A stretch of 64,000 nt of DNA, from positions 62,001-126,000 of the forward strand of contig CALYQQ010000005.1 in assembly GCA_945288535.1 (NCBI GenBank). The letters run 5' to 3'. This document shows positions 1 to 9,278 of the stretch, one piece after another; the stretch's first letter is position 1; the number at the start of each line of letters is the position of its first letter. Source of the DNA: an uncultured Enterobacterales bacterium (GTDB taxonomy: Bacteria; Pseudomonadota; Gammaproteobacteria; Enterobacterales; CALYQQ01). The notes beneath the pieces were generated by a model. That model made no database searches, was not told the origin of the DNA, and saw only the letters and a program-made list of their open reading frames with translations. Both the position numbers and the translations under genes were made by a program.

Positions 1-1014
1 CGTGTTGGTATTAAAGGGCCACTCACTACACCGGTAGGTGAAGGAATACGGTCTTTGAATGTCACCTTACGTCAAACATTAGATTTATTTGTCTGTTTAC
101 GTCCAGTAAGATGGTTTAAAGGTGTTAGTTCGCCAGTTAAACGTCCTGATAAAGTAAAAATGCATATTTTCCGAGAAAATACAGAAGATATTTATGCGGG
201 TATTGAATGGATGCAAGGTACAGAGGAGGCAAAAACATTACTCAATTTTCTGCAACATGAAATGGGCGTTCATCAAATAAAATATCCTAATACCTCATCA
301 TTTGGGCTTAAACCTGTTTCTATTGAAGGGTCAGAACGACTTATTCGTGCAGCTATTGAATATGCGTTAACCTTTAAATTACCAAAGGTAACATTAGTGC
401 ATAAAGGTAATATTATGAAATTTACCGAAGGCGGTTTTAAAAAATGGGGTTATGCATTGGCAGAACGAGAGTTTTCGAATAACGTTTTTACTCAAAATCA
501 GTATGACCAGATTAAGAAATCCGTGGGTAAAATAGCTGCTGATCAGGCCTTAAAAGAGGCAAAGCGCCAAAAAAAAATTATAGTAAATGATGTCATTGCA
601 GATGCTTTTTTACAAAATACATTACTAACGCCTGAACAGTATAGTGTTATTGCAACACTTAATTTGAATGGTGATTATATATCGGATCAATTAGCTGCAA
701 TGGTGGGTGGAATTGGGATTGCGCCTGGCGCTAATATTAACTATGTAAGTGGCTATGCTATTTTTGAAGCAACACATGGTACAGCGCCTGATTTAGCTGG
801 TTTAAATCGGGCGAACCCATCATCTTTATTATTATCAGGTGTTATGATGTTTGATTATTTGGGGTGGACAGAGGTAGGCAAAAAAATTATTACCGCCATG
901 GAAACATTATTTCAGTCTGGTCAGGCAACAATTGATTTAGCCAGGTTCATGCCAAATGGTGAAGAGCTAACAACACAAGAATTCACTCAAGCACTTTTAC
1001 GTGAAATTCGCTAA
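1..1014 (+). CDS. icd: Isocitrate dehydrogenase (NADP), 3' part
   Basis: This is the C-terminal part of NADP-dependent isocitrate dehydrogenase, the TCA-cycle enzyme that decarboxylates isocitrate to 2-oxoglutarate in the cytoplasm. The reading frame is open from base 1, so the gene starts left of the window and the ATG at 55 in the ORF track is internal. Visible motifs include GIRSLNV, which carries the regulatory and substrate-binding Ser of the E. coli enzyme, [34 protein letters not shown] and [13 protein letters not shown] near the cofactor site. The C-terminus ends in REIR and is of normal length for the family. The next gene is 2.9 kb away, so it is probably transcribed alone. Confidence 0.97.
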   Translation, partial: RVGIKGPLTTPVGEGIRSLNVTLRQTLDLFVCLRPVRWFKGVSSPVKRPDKVKMHIFRENTEDIYAGIEWMQGTEEAKTLLNFLQHEMGVHQIKYPNTSSFGLKPVSIEGSERLIRAAIEYALTFKLPKVTLVHKGNIMKFTEGGFKKWGYALAEREFSNNVFTQNQYDQIKKSVGKIAADQALKEAKRQKKIIVNDVIADAFLQNTLLTPEQYSVIATLNLNGDYISDQLAAMVGGIGIAPGANINYVSGYAIFEATHGTAPDLAGLNRANPSSLLLSGVMMFDYLGWTEVGKKIITAMETLFQSGQATIDLARFMPNGEELTTQEFTQALLREIR

Positions 1015-1124
1015 TGAACAAAAAGAGTTAGCTTAATAACGTCTTTTATTTTCTTAATACATATAGAATACACTTGTTTTATTTCCATACTAAAAAATTG
1101 GTGTGGAAATAATTTATATGGCAC

Positions 1125-1143
1125 TTTCTAATACAACATGCAT
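1125..1143 (-). other. Ter-like replication fork arrest site (minus orientation)
   Basis: Read on the minus strand this is ATGCATGTTGTATTAGAAA. It shares ATGTTGTA and the upstream G of the enterobacterial Ter consensus (AGNATGTTGTAACTAAA), and it matches three other copies in the window over GYATGTTGTATTAG. With the E. coli convention that the G(6) end is the blocking face, it would stop forks arriving from the right. Binding is inferred from the motif and the nearby tus gene. Confidence 0.6.
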
Positions 1144-1749
1144 CTTAAATAATAACTTATGCCTTTGCACTAAAAAATAATGTTACTTAACATTATATTA
1201 ACGCTGTTTTAGTAAAAATAGATTAATGTAGATATACGTTATTTTTATATGTGAACAATGTTAGTAAATACGATTTATCATTACTTTTAAAAGTGTAGGG
1301 CATATATTACAAGCTAAAGAATGAACAAACGAATTAGTAGATTAAATATCAAATCTTATATAAGATGGAGGTGTAAAAAATAAATTAATTATTGCAGGGT
1401 TCATAATTAGTATGCATTTTGTAAACAGATTTCATGCCACCACATTTAATCCTTTATTCAAAAATAGAAAGAGGCTTATTTTTTTAAATTTTTAAAATGA
1501 AACCGTGAGGTTATTCATATTCACAGCGCACATCTATTATGTTAGTAAAACTATTTTAAGCTAATCAGTTGAAAAGGGCATTATTTTCTTGGCCTAATAA
1601 ATTAGAAATGCAAATTCATTCGACTTAAGAAACTGATATATTTATAAATGTACATCAAATAGTTATTTCAGAGAGTGTTTAATCATCTTATTTCCAAGAA
1701 AACCTTTTTCAAGAAAACCTTCTTGTTTTTACACATCGAATAATATTAG

Positions 1750-2001
1750 CTAAGTGATGTCGTAATTTTGATGGTGTAGGCGTTGAAACTATCAAAATCG
1801 GACGCTAAAATTTTTGTAAATTCTGTCGGGCATAGTGGCATTAAAGCAATCTTAGCGGATAGCCTAAAGAAAAATAGGGATGGGCGATAAAAGGCAATAT
1901 TTTATAACGTTCTGGATGAGCCGATAACAGGTTTAACCTTACATAGGGATGGTGAAAAAGTTATTTCTTTTTTTTATGAACGCTTAAACAGGTTCATGTA
2001 A
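1750..2001 (+). pseudogene. Decayed UvrA/ABC-type ATPase fragment
   Basis: One frame from 1780 to 2001 reads about 73 codons with an internal TAA at 1888 and a TAG just before 1780. It contains LDEPITGLTLHRDGEKVISF, which resembles the Walker B/D-loop segment LDEPTTGLH of UvrA-type ATPases. About 40 codons upstream is a weak match to the LSGGE signature (KLSKSDAK). No intact gene can be built, so this is a relic. The family call rests on one short motif. Confidence 0.4.
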
Positions 2002-2167
2002 AAAACTGTGACAAAGAATTTTATGTTTCTGTTATTGAATTTTGTTTTCTCTTAATCATGAAAGTGTTAGTAATTATACTTATTACTCATGTAGCTGTAG
2101 TGAGAATGAAAATATCTTTAAAAAGAAAACGATCAGATAAGTATAAATGACTTTTTGCGTAATGAAT

Positions 2168-2188
2168 TAATGTAATATTATGTTAAAT
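2168..2188 (+). other. dif-like half site (XerD arm)
   Basis: The sequence TTAATGTAATATTATGTTAAAT region repeats the XerD-arm half of the true dif site (TATTATGTTAAAT, 13 identical bases) about 670 bp upstream of dif and in the same orientation. The left, XerC-type arm is not recognisable. It could be the relic of an element that once integrated at dif, or chance in AT-rich DNA. Confidence 0.3.
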
Positions 2189-2405
2189 GGTATATGACAA
2201 TACGGTATTACGGTATGTTTAAAGCTTGCTACTTACTGATTTGCTATGTTAATAATAGCACTTTGAATACTATCATTAAACAATAAACTCTTTTTATTTA
2301 ATTTACTGATTTTTCACAAATTATTTTTATAGTAGGTGAAGTTATACCTAAGGAATAAGGCTGACTAAATTTACTTTGTAAGTAAAATATAGAATATAAC
2401 CACAA

Positions 2406-2425
2406 AACCTAATACAACATACAAA
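2406..2425 (-). other. Ter-like replication fork arrest site (minus orientation)
   Basis: On the minus strand this reads TTTGTATGTTGTATTAGGTT. The core GTATGTTGTATTAG matches the other three candidates, and GTATGTTGTA is identical to E. coli TerB over ten bases. It has the same orientation as the site at 1125 and lies about 410 bp left of dif, as expected for the inner edge of a fork trap blocking forks from the right. Confidence 0.62.
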
Positions 2426-2838
2426 TTAATTGTACAACTCATTATGCCCCCATAAAATCACGTTTATAAAATAGCTTAATATGTATCATGTAATACAATG
2501 GACTTATTATTATCTTATTAATAGTGGTTATATGTTATTACATCTCGTATCAGTTATGACAATTCAATTAACTAAATTAATATGTTGATATTGCCATAAA
2601 AGATATAACTGATAATTTCTAAATAAATAATGACATCACAAATTTTGTTGTCATAATTAACCAGTGTAAAAATTACAAAATAAGTTTAAAAAAGAATAAA
2701 AATTAATTAAAAAAAGATGAAGTTTCATACAAATATTTCGTTTTTTAATCATTTTTTAATAAAAATCAACCATATAAAGTTATTTTGTTTGCATGTTAGC
2801 ATTCCAATATCTAATTAAAGTAAGTACATTTCCAGTTA

Positions 2839-2866
2839 GGTTCGTATAATGTATATTATGTTAAAT
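2839..2866 (+). other. dif: dif chromosome dimer resolution site
   Basis: The 28-bp sequence GGTTCGTATAATGTATATTATGTTAAAT differs from E. coli dif by two bases, both in the XerC-binding arm. The XerD arm TTATGTTAAAT and the 6-bp central region are identical. XerCD recombine here to resolve chromosome dimers with FtsK at the septum. Its place between oppositely oriented Ter-like sites and near tus supports the call. A 12-bp perfect palindrome GAGATCGATCTC lies 27 bp to its right at 2894-2905; its role is unknown. Confidence 0.95.
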
Positions 2867-3912
2867 TGCATAACGTGGATAATATTCGTCATGGAGATCG
2901 ATCTCGCAGTGTCCTACTTACAAACCTAAGTCACACCCACTAATTCAAATTCTTTGTTATTTAGCTAAACTTTTAACTCAGATATTTGATGATCAAATAC
3001 TATCCACCCTAATTAATATTCATAACTAGAAATTTAGATATTTCCCCGGTAATTGTATTTTGATTGTTTGTCAGAGAGGCCAGCGCTCTTTCTGCCAGCA
3101 TGTATACTACAAAGCAATCTTACTTTTGATGTAATGCCCGGAATCTTCTTATTGTTTTCGTACAAGTTAACTCAGTTGCTTTCGGTTCTTGAGCAATAAA
3201 CTTCATAAGACACAAAAACAATGGCAGAGACCTACTCTTCTTATAAGCTTTAATCCGTCATTTGTATTACATGATATGTTTTTTAATGATTTTTTATTTT
3301 AGGTTTCATCGTTTTTTTCCAAAAAAACAAAAATAAACGTCTTTTTACTTATTTTTTAATAAGGGAGTAAATGTGGCAACTAAAGTGTTTTAGCTGAATA
3401 GATTGACGTAATAATAGATTTAAATCAATTACACGTATAGAGCTAAATAGAAAGTTATTGCTTAAAAATTGAGCTAACGTTTTATCTTTTCTTTGTCGAT
3501 TTTAACAATCAAAAAGTTTGGGTTAATACGATGATTTTATCACCAATAATATCGTTATTCTTTTTTAGATTGCTAACTAAAAAGTATGAGAAATAGTAAT
3601 AACGCTTATTAAGATTGAACATAATGTTGTTATATTACAAATTATAATGTGACCTTTATCGTCATAATATGACTTTGATTTTTCTTTCTCAAGAATATTT
3701 TGAAAATCAGGAAATTATAGAACAAGGTATGTGTCTAGCCTAAACCTTATTCAATTTTATTATTTAAATGATGTGTTGATGTATGCTATTTTAATAGCAT
3801 ACTAAAATATTAATTTACATTATATTTTTGACCTAATTCAGTTAACTCATCTTAGCTCTCCTTTAATTGTTACGTTCTACAGATTTAACAGGATTCTACT
3901 TGTATTATCATA

Positions 3913-3941
3913 TTGACTTTATACATATAGATATTTATAAA
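3913..3941 (+). promoter_or_regulatory. Candidate sigma70 promoter of the lipid cluster
   Basis: TTGACT at 3913-3918 and TATAAA at 3936-3941 are separated by 17 bp and point into the first gene of the lipid cluster. Transcription would start about 10 nt before the ATG at 3958, an unusually short leader, so another promoter further upstream remains possible. Confidence 0.4.
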
Positions 3942-3957
3942 AAAATAGAGCTTAACC

Positions 3958-5025
3958 ATGTACAAATATACTCTGCATTTAGATCATGTATGCTTCAATT
4001 ATTTACTTAATTCTTATAATCGAGAACACCATTTTTCTATTGATTCCGATACACTTTTAATGAAAATAATTAAAGGACAGCGACTATCCAATGCAGATTT
4101 ATGTTTACCATTAACTATTATTTATAAAATAAAGCCTGTCGCATTTTGTTTAGTCCATTTTTCATATAAAGAAAAAATATCAGGTATTGGCAATATATGG
4201 TTCTCCAATGTTATTTCATCTGGAGATGCTAATGCTTTAAAAATAATGTTTGCTAAAATATTCGATTTAGCTTCACAGTATGGTTTTATACGTGGAAAAG
4301 TCCATAATATATATGGACCAATTCATAATTCAATTCTTATTGAGCGGGGTTGTAGGACATTTTCTACCCCACCCTTTTCTTATAATATGCCGGATAATAC
4401 TATAGCCCTTTGCCAATTATTGGAAAATATAGGCTTTCATAAAGAGAAAGATTTAATTGAAATTATCTACGCTTATGATAAACGAGATGAACTTCTTTCA
4501 AACATCCCTAATAAATTATTAAACCGATTATCAAATATTGAATTTTCTTTAGTTCATTCAGATGAAATCTTGAATAATCAACAATCTTATGCCGATTTAT
4601 ATAATAAAGCATGGGCTAAAAATTGGGGATACAGTCCAATAACAAAAGATGAAATTGGAGTTGCAGCACGAAATATTGAAAACATTAGCGGCATGATAGC
4701 AAAAAAAAATAACAACATTATCGGGTTTACTATGTTGCAATACATTGAAAAATCAGGGGAGAAATTTGCACGTGCTTTTTTGTCAGGCGTATTACCCGAG
4801 TATAGGAAAACCGGTTTAGCTATTGTATTAACATCAAAACTATCATCAATGGCTTTAAAAAATGATATTAAGCAATTTAGTATAGCGTGGATGTTGGAAG
4901 ACAACAAAATGATTATTAGAACAATGCAACATATGACCCGATATGGTGAAAGCACAATAAGAAATTATCGTATTTTCAAAGCAACCCAATTAAATTTTGA
5001 AGGAAATTGCAATGAACTTGTTTGA
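3958..5025 (+). CDS. GNAT-family N-acyltransferase, ceramide-synthase-like
   Basis: This 355-residue soluble protein has a C-terminal GNAT fold, roughly residues 190-350. Signature stretches are YNKAWAKNWGYSPIT, LSGVLPEYRKTGLAIVL (acetyl/acyl-CoA binding loop) and AWMLEDN, followed by NYRIFKA. This arrangement, with an N-terminal half carrying GPIHNS and NIGF, resembles the family that includes bacterial ceramide synthase (bCerS) of Caulobacter, which N-acylates a long-chain base. It is the first gene of the cluster and overlaps the next, a serine-palmitoyltransferase-like gene, by 14 nt, which fits such a role. The family is seen in the sequence; the ceramide function is inference from family resemblance and neighbours. 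A different N-acyltransferase is possible. Confidence 0.75.
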   Translation: MYKYTLHLDHVCFNYLLNSYNREHHFSIDSDTLLMKIIKGQRLSNADLCLPLTIIYKIKPVAFCLVHFSYKEKISGIGNIWFSNVISSGDANALKIMFAKIFDLASQYGFIRGKVHNIYGPIHNSILIERGCRTFSTPPFSYNMPDNTIALCQLLENIGFHKEKDLIEIIYAYDKRDELLSNIPNKLLNRLSNIEFSLVHSDEILNNQQSYADLYNKAWAKNWGYSPITKDEIGVAARNIENISGMIAKKNNNIIGFTMLQYIEKSGEKFARAFLSGVLPEYRKTGLAIVLTSKLSSMALKNDIKQFSIAWMLEDNKMIIRTMQHMTRYGESTIRNYRIFKATQLNFEGNCNELV

Positions 5026-6172
5026 TAGATTTTCATCCGAAACAGCCAAGCAATTTAATTACTTTCCTAAAATAAGATCTGCCTGTGGTAGAGAACTAAA
5101 GTTAGAAAACGGTAATACAAAGTTAAATTTTGCATCGTGTGATTATTTAGGTATGGCCAATAACGATTTTATAAAAGAAGCTGCTATTGATGCCATTAAA
5201 CATTATGGTACTAACATCAGTGGTCCAATGACCTTCTGTGGCTATACAAAATATCATGAAGAACTAGAAAAACGTTATGCGGAACTCTTCAATATTAGCA
5301 TTGCTCTAATGTATACCACGTCATACCAGGCTAATATTGGTGTTTTACCTGTCATTGCTCAAAATATAGATTTAATCGTTATGGATAAACTTTGCCATGT
5401 ATCACTTTATGATGCAGTTAAGCTAAGTAACAAACCATTTCGCGTTTATCAACATAACAACATAACAAGATTGACCGAGATAATTAAGAATAACTTTAAT
5501 AAAAATATCTTAATTGTTTCTGATGGCGTATTTTCTGCAGATGGTGATTATTGCGATATTCGCGCATTGTGTCACCTTAAATCGATCTATCCTAATTTAA
5601 CAATCTATATTGATGATGCTCATGGTGTTGGTACATTAGGTGAAAATGGATGTGGACTAGTTGAAGCTATGGGATGTTTAAATGATGTTGATATTATTAT
5701 TGGCACAATGAGTAAATCATTTGGTTCAACGGGGGGATTCTGCATAATCAAAGATGCGGAATTAGCGCAACAGGTAAGATTTAAAAGTACCACATACAAT
5801 GCCTCAAGGGCTGTATCTCCCGGTGTAGCAGCGGCCTCTTGTATGTCATTAGAAATTAATAAACAAGAAGGTAAAAATCGCCGGAAAAAATTGTCTGAGT
5901 TAGTTGAATACGCACATAAAAAGCTTTGTCAAATTAATATAAATAAGCTGTTATCTAATTCAGTGATTATTCCTGTCATTTTTAACACTGTCGAAAAATC
6001 TTCGCAAATAAATAATATTCTGTTAAATAATGACATTATGGTTTCTCTTTTTGTCCCACCCTATGTTGACAAAAAAAAGTCACGATTGAGAATGACTCTT
6101 ACCTATAACCATACTAGACAAGATATAGATACATTGGTAGACGTTCTATCACGTGCAATATCGGCTATTTAA
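5012..6172 (+). CDS. Alpha-oxoamine synthase, serine palmitoyltransferase-like
   Basis: This is a PLP-dependent alpha-oxoamine synthase that condenses an acyl-thioester with an amino acid, releasing CO2. The fold-type I motifs are present: MDKLCHVSLYDAV (ring-stacking His), IDDAHGVGTLGE (Asp and His near the cofactor) and GTMSKSFGSTGG with the Schiff-base Lys at about residue 235. I start it at the ATG at 5012, not the TTG at 4997 of the ORF track, because GAAGGAA lies 6 nt upstream; this gives 386 aa. The family includes BioF, KBL, HemA, CqsA and SPT. No other biotin genes are nearby, while a CerR-like reductase, an ACP and a ceramide-synthase-like GNAT are, so SPT-type condensation, probably with acyl-ACP, is the best guess. 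The amino acid substrate is unknown. Confidence 0.82.
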   Translation: MNLFDRFSSETAKQFNYFPKIRSACGRELKLENGNTKLNFASCDYLGMANNDFIKEAAIDAIKHYGTNISGPMTFCGYTKYHEELEKRYAELFNISIALMYTTSYQANIGVLPVIAQNIDLIVMDKLCHVSLYDAVKLSNKPFRVYQHNNITRLTEIIKNNFNKNILIVSDGVFSADGDYCDIRALCHLKSIYPNLTIYIDDAHGVGTLGENGCGLVEAMGCLNDVDIIIGTMSKSFGSTGGFCIIKDAELAQQVRFKSTTYNASRAVSPGVAAASCMSLEINKQEGKNRRKKLSELVEYAHKKLCQININKLLSNSVIIPVIFNTVEKSSQINNILLNNDIMVSLFVPPYVDKKKSRLRMTLTYNHTRQDIDTLVDVLSRAISAI

Positions 6173-6188
6173 TAAAGGGAAGATGTCT

Positions 6189-6929
6189 ATGTTTATAGGT
6201 ATCATTATCCCAATAACCATATTGGCTTGTAGTTATTGGTTGTTATGTTCATTATTGGGAGCAATGGCTAATCAATATAATGTAAAAATAAATTACACCA
6301 GGAAGATCGGTCATTTCTCGATGTTCATATTTCCTGGAATTATTTATATATTATTTGATGTAACAAGCTCGATAGATAAGCTTATTATTGCAGCGGCATC
6401 GAGCATAATTTTCTTTATTAGCTTATCTGAAAATTTCAGAAAAAAAGTTAACTATCTAATGTTATCTTTTATAGCGATAGACCGACCTGAAGATCGCCCT
6501 CATACCTTGATTTGGATATTTTCTCAAACTTTTGTTGGTTTTTTTGTATTAACTGCTTTTGCATTGCTTTGGAACTATCTTCATATTCCATATGAACTCA
6601 TGTATATCACAATTCTAACTACAACAATTGGTGATGGCTTGGCCGAACCTATAGGCGTGCGTTTTGGAACACATAAATACTCAGTTAAGGGATTTTTAAT
6701 CGATAAATTATTTTATCGAAGTTATGAGGGAAGTATAACGTTATATGTGATTGCTTTCTCTTTAACTTTGATTTTTTCTGATAATTTTAATCAGTTAGGC
6801 AAAATATTAATGATTTTACTTTATCCAATTATAATGACATTAACTGAAGCTAGATCGCCACATACATGGGACACCCCGTTTCTATTCTTTATAGGTAATT
6901 TATTCGTTACGGTGGCTTATTTATTATGA
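6189..6929 (+). CDS. Dolichol kinase / CTP:lipid transferase-like membrane protein
   Basis: This polytopic membrane protein of about 246 residues has roughly six to seven hydrophobic segments. It contains TTTIGDGLAEPIGVRFGTHKY and KGFLIDK, which match the conserved loop of the dolichol kinase/phosphatidate cytidylyltransferase superfamily. Members use CTP to phosphorylate or activate a lipid alcohol. The ATG at 6189 has AAGGGA about 8 nt upstream and is preferred to the GTG at 6153, which lies inside the previous gene. It overlaps the next gene by 4 nt (ATGA). In this cluster it could phosphorylate a ceramide-like or diacylglycerol product; that substrate is inference. Confidence 0.65.
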   Translation: MFIGIIIPITILACSYWLLCSLLGAMANQYNVKINYTRKIGHFSMFIFPGIIYILFDVTSSIDKLIIAAASSIIFFISLSENFRKKVNYLMLSFIAIDRPEDRPHTLIWIFSQTFVGFFVLTAFALLWNYLHIPYELMYITILTTTIGDGLAEPIGVRFGTHKYSVKGFLIDKLFYRSYEGSITLYVIAFSLTLIFSDNFNQLGKILMILLYPIIMTLTEARSPHTWDTPFLFFIGNLFVTVAYLL

Positions 6930-7483
6930 TTATTCTTATTCGCCATGCAACGCCCCTGATCGATTACACACGATGTGATTATAAAACGGCTTGCGCACGA
7001 TTAGTCGACTATAACGAAACAAAAAACATAGATGAAAAAGAAATAGATAATTTTAAAGCATCGCTATTATATCAAAAAATCAAACGTAGTGATCCATTAA
7101 TATATTGCTCACCATTAGCTCGAGCAGAACGAACCTGTCAAATTTTATTTCATGATCAAAATAATTCATTTAGAACTGACGAACAATTAAGAGAAGTGGA
7201 ATTAGATATATTACCAATTCCCTTGGTTAAAATGAGCGTTCGTAGCTGGTTTTTTATTTCCCGCTTAGCTTGGTTATTTGGTATTAGCAACGTAGAAAAT
7301 AAAACACATGCAATTGGCCGTGCCCAATATGCCTATAACTTACTAAAAAGCGATAACAATATCGCGGTTATTTCACATGGATATCTAATTTATTATATAA
7401 AAAATCAGTTACGAAAAAGCAAATACAAAAAAATAGAAACCTACCACGAGGGATGCTTCTCTGTAGAGGTATACGATAAATGA
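6926..7483 (+). CDS. Histidine phosphatase family protein
   Basis: This is a 185-residue cytoplasmic protein of the histidine phosphatase (phosphoglycerate mutase-like) superfamily. The N-terminal ILIRHATP carries the phospho-accepting His (residue 7), CSPLARAERT carries the phosphate-binding Arg, and VISHGYL carries the second catalytic His. It overlaps both neighbours by 4 nt, so it is translationally coupled to the kinase-like membrane protein before it and the reductase after it. A role in dephosphorylating a lipid intermediate fits the context but cannot be read from the sequence. Confidence 0.8.
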   Translation: MIILIRHATPLIDYTRCDYKTACARLVDYNETKNIDEKEIDNFKASLLYQKIKRSDPLIYCSPLARAERTCQILFHDQNNSFRTDEQLREVELDILPIPLVKMSVRSWFFISRLAWLFGISNVENKTHAIGRAQYAYNLLKSDNNIAVISHGYLIYYIKNQLRKSKYKKIETYHEGCFSVEVYDK

Positions 7484-8376
7484 AACGAATATTGATAATG
7501 GGAGCATCTGGCTTTATCGGTCGCGAAGTTTCAAATTACCTTTCAACATTTGAAGATATAGACGTGATCCGTTATTCCCGTACACATTATGATAATTATT
7601 TTTCTTGCCAAATAGGTGATAGTCAATGGCAAAAGATGTTGATGACGTGTAATGCTATTATCAATTGTTCGGGAGTTGGATTAGCAAAAATTAAAAAATA
7701 TCCAAATGCCAATGAAGTCATTGCAAAAAAACTGGTTGACTCAATTCCTAATAATCTAAATCGTCAAATCCAATTATTACATTTAAGCTCAATTAAAGCC
7801 TACAATCCTAATCATTATCATGATGCTTATTCCGATGATAAATTTCGGGCGGAAAAAGTACTACTTAGTGCAAAAAATAAAATTTGTGGTGAGTTATTAC
7901 GTATTCCAGCCGTTTTTAGTCATGATGATCCTAATTTGATCTCACTCTTTAACATGGCTAAGAAAGGCAACTTGCCGTCAATTAAAGGCAATCTTAACCA
8001 ATGGTATTGGGTTCGTTGTATCGATGTTGCCTTTTATGTGGATAATTGGTTAAATCGCCCTGCTCCAACGTCGTTAAAGATAAGTTATTTATTAAGTTCA
8101 ACATCGTGCAACCTTAATGATCTGATTTTAGCTATCAATAGCTATGCCAATGGTAATGTTTTTTATAGCAAAAAGAAAAATATCCTCTATATCAAAGCGA
8201 TTTATTATTTACTTGCACTGAAGAGTTTTTGGGATTCAGGTCTACAATACAATAACTTTCCCCAAGAACGTTTTCAGGATCTATTTGTGAGGAAATGGGA
8301 AATAGAATCAGCAGACGATATTAATATTCATTGGTTAGATATAAAACTTGACGACATTTTTGGAGGACATAAGTGA
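7480..8376 (+). CDS. NAD-dependent epimerase/dehydratase-type reductase, CerR-like
   Basis: This extended short-chain dehydrogenase has 298 residues. The N-terminus ILIMGASGFIG is the dinucleotide-binding loop; HLSSIKAY holds the catalytic Ser region, and AYSDDK supplies the YxxxK pair (Tyr117, Lys121). Bacterial ceramide pathways use a member of this superfamily, CerR, to reduce the 3-keto group made by SPT, and that is the likely role here given the SPT-like gene in the same operon. UDP-sugar or other substrates are possible. The stop and the next start overlap (4 nt). Confidence 0.7.
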   Translation: MKRILIMGASGFIGREVSNYLSTFEDIDVIRYSRTHYDNYFSCQIGDSQWQKMLMTCNAIINCSGVGLAKIKKYPNANEVIAKKLVDSIPNNLNRQIQLLHLSSIKAYNPNHYHDAYSDDKFRAEKVLLSAKNKICGELLRIPAVFSHDDPNLISLFNMAKKGNLPSIKGNLNQWYWVRCIDVAFYVDNWLNRPAPTSLKISYLLSSTSCNLNDLILAINSYANGNVFYSKKKNILYIKAIYYLLALKSFWDSGLQYNNFPQERFQDLFVRKWEIESADDINIHWLDIKLDDIFGGHK

Positions 8377-8990
8377 AACAGTTTCGCGTTAGTCTTTTAT
8401 TCATTTTTTTTATTCCAATCATACTATCCTGGATATTTGTTACTACCCATAATAACGAACACTATAATTTTCTACCTTATGCTGTCGCTTTTATTGCTGT
8501 TGTAAACGAGTTATGTTTTTTAAATGAAATTTCCGATGATCATGCTAAAGATAAAGGACTTATTAGTGGTTTTGTTATTTCAGTTACTGTATCCATATTA
8601 GTCTACTTTACCAGTATCCATACCATTAATACTCTTTGGGCTGGCGTCGGGGTCGTTTTAATTTTAATAGGCTGCATACTCCGAACTTGGGCCAAAATCG
8701 TCTTAGGGCATTATTTTTCACATACTTTACGAGTATTAGAAAATCACAAATTAATTAATCATAGTATTTTCAAATTTATTCGTCATCCTGCCTATAGTGG
8801 TACCATCCTGCTAATGTCTGGCTTTGGCTTTTTATTTCATCTTCATGCCGGGATCATTTGCTTCCTTACGTTTTTTATTCTAGCGGTTCGTCGTATTGAT
8901 ATTGAAGAAGAAATGATGAATACATTTTTCGGACAACAATATTTAGATTACAAAAAAAAATCTTGGAAATTATTTCCGTTTATTATTTGA
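8373..8990 (+). CDS. Isoprenylcysteine methyltransferase (ICMT)-family membrane protein
   Basis: A 205-residue membrane protein with about five transmembrane segments. The C-terminal part has the SAM-binding signature of the ICMT/phospholipid methyltransferase family: LGHYFSHTLRV, FIRHPAYSGTILL (RHPxYxG), then RRIDIEEEMM and a final YLDYKKKSWKLFPF. Bacterial members methylate carboxyl, hydroxyl or amino groups of lipids and other membrane substrates. Its place in the operon suggests it methylates the lipid product or an intermediate; the target is not known. Confidence 0.72.
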   Translation: MKQFRVSLLFIFFIPIILSWIFVTTHNNEHYNFLPYAVAFIAVVNELCFLNEISDDHAKDKGLISGFVISVTVSILVYFTSIHTINTLWAGVGVVLILIGCILRTWAKIVLGHYFSHTLRVLENHKLINHSIFKFIRHPAYSGTILLMSGFGFLFHLHAGIICFLTFFILAVRRIDIEEEMMNTFFGQQYLDYKKKSWKLFPFII

Positions 8991-9005
8991 ACATGGGAGA
9001 GAAAA

Positions 9006-9278
9006 ATGAAACAGATTGACATTAATAAGAGGGTTAAATGCCTTGTAGCTGAGACACTTGAAATAGATATTTCTGAAATTGAAGATGATGCTGATTTCGT
9101 AAAAAAGTATGGGGCTGATTCTATTACAGGCATAGAGATCCTGGCATCAATCGAAGCCGAACTTGGCATACATCTTCCTGAAACATATGCAGCGCGAATG
9201 ATTAATATGAATTCAATTTATCAAATTCTGCGCGAAATTACTCAAGCGAAAACAGTTATTTCAGGAGTTTCAACATGA
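9006..9278 (+). CDS. Acyl carrier protein
   Basis: A 90-residue acidic acyl carrier protein. GADSITGIEIL contains the Ser (residue 39) that would carry 4'-phosphopantetheine; the surrounding helix II is acidic as usual. GGGAGAG lies upstream of the ATG, and the gene overlaps the following ketosynthase gene by 4 nt. It is distinct from housekeeping acpP in sequence and context, and probably holds the growing acyl chain for the ketosynthase and hotdog enzymes encoded next, or delivers the acyl group to the alpha-oxoamine synthase. Confidence 0.9.
   Translation: MKQIDINKRVKCLVAETLEIDISEIEDDADFVKKYGADSITGIEILASIEAELGIHLPETYAARMINMNSIYQILREITQAKTVISGVST

Larger units (their letters stand above)
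1015..3957. other. 2.9 kb gene-free terminus region
   Basis: No intact gene is visible between icd and the lipid cluster. The stretch is very AT-rich and contains two Ter-like sites, the chromosome dimer resolution site dif, a dif-like half site and a decayed ATPase fragment, each listed separately. A local duplication of CAAGAAAACCTT occurs near 1700-1730. The rest shows only short broken frames. Confidence 0.7.

Noticed and set aside
3009-3206. Minus-strand frames reading MKFIAQEPKATELTC, then stop, and DCFVVYMLAERALASL
   Set aside because: Two short frames could be joined by one frameshift into a small decayed gene, but no family could be recognised, so it is not listed as a feature.
4587-4955. 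122-aa minus-strand ORF
   Set aside because: It lies wholly inside the GNAT gene on the other strand, has no ribosome binding site or recognisable domain, and is a shadow.
5012-6172. BioF (biotin synthesis) or CqsA (autoinducer synthase)
   Set aside because: No other bio genes or cqsS-like sensor occur nearby, and the neighbours point to lipid synthesis. The family alone would allow either.
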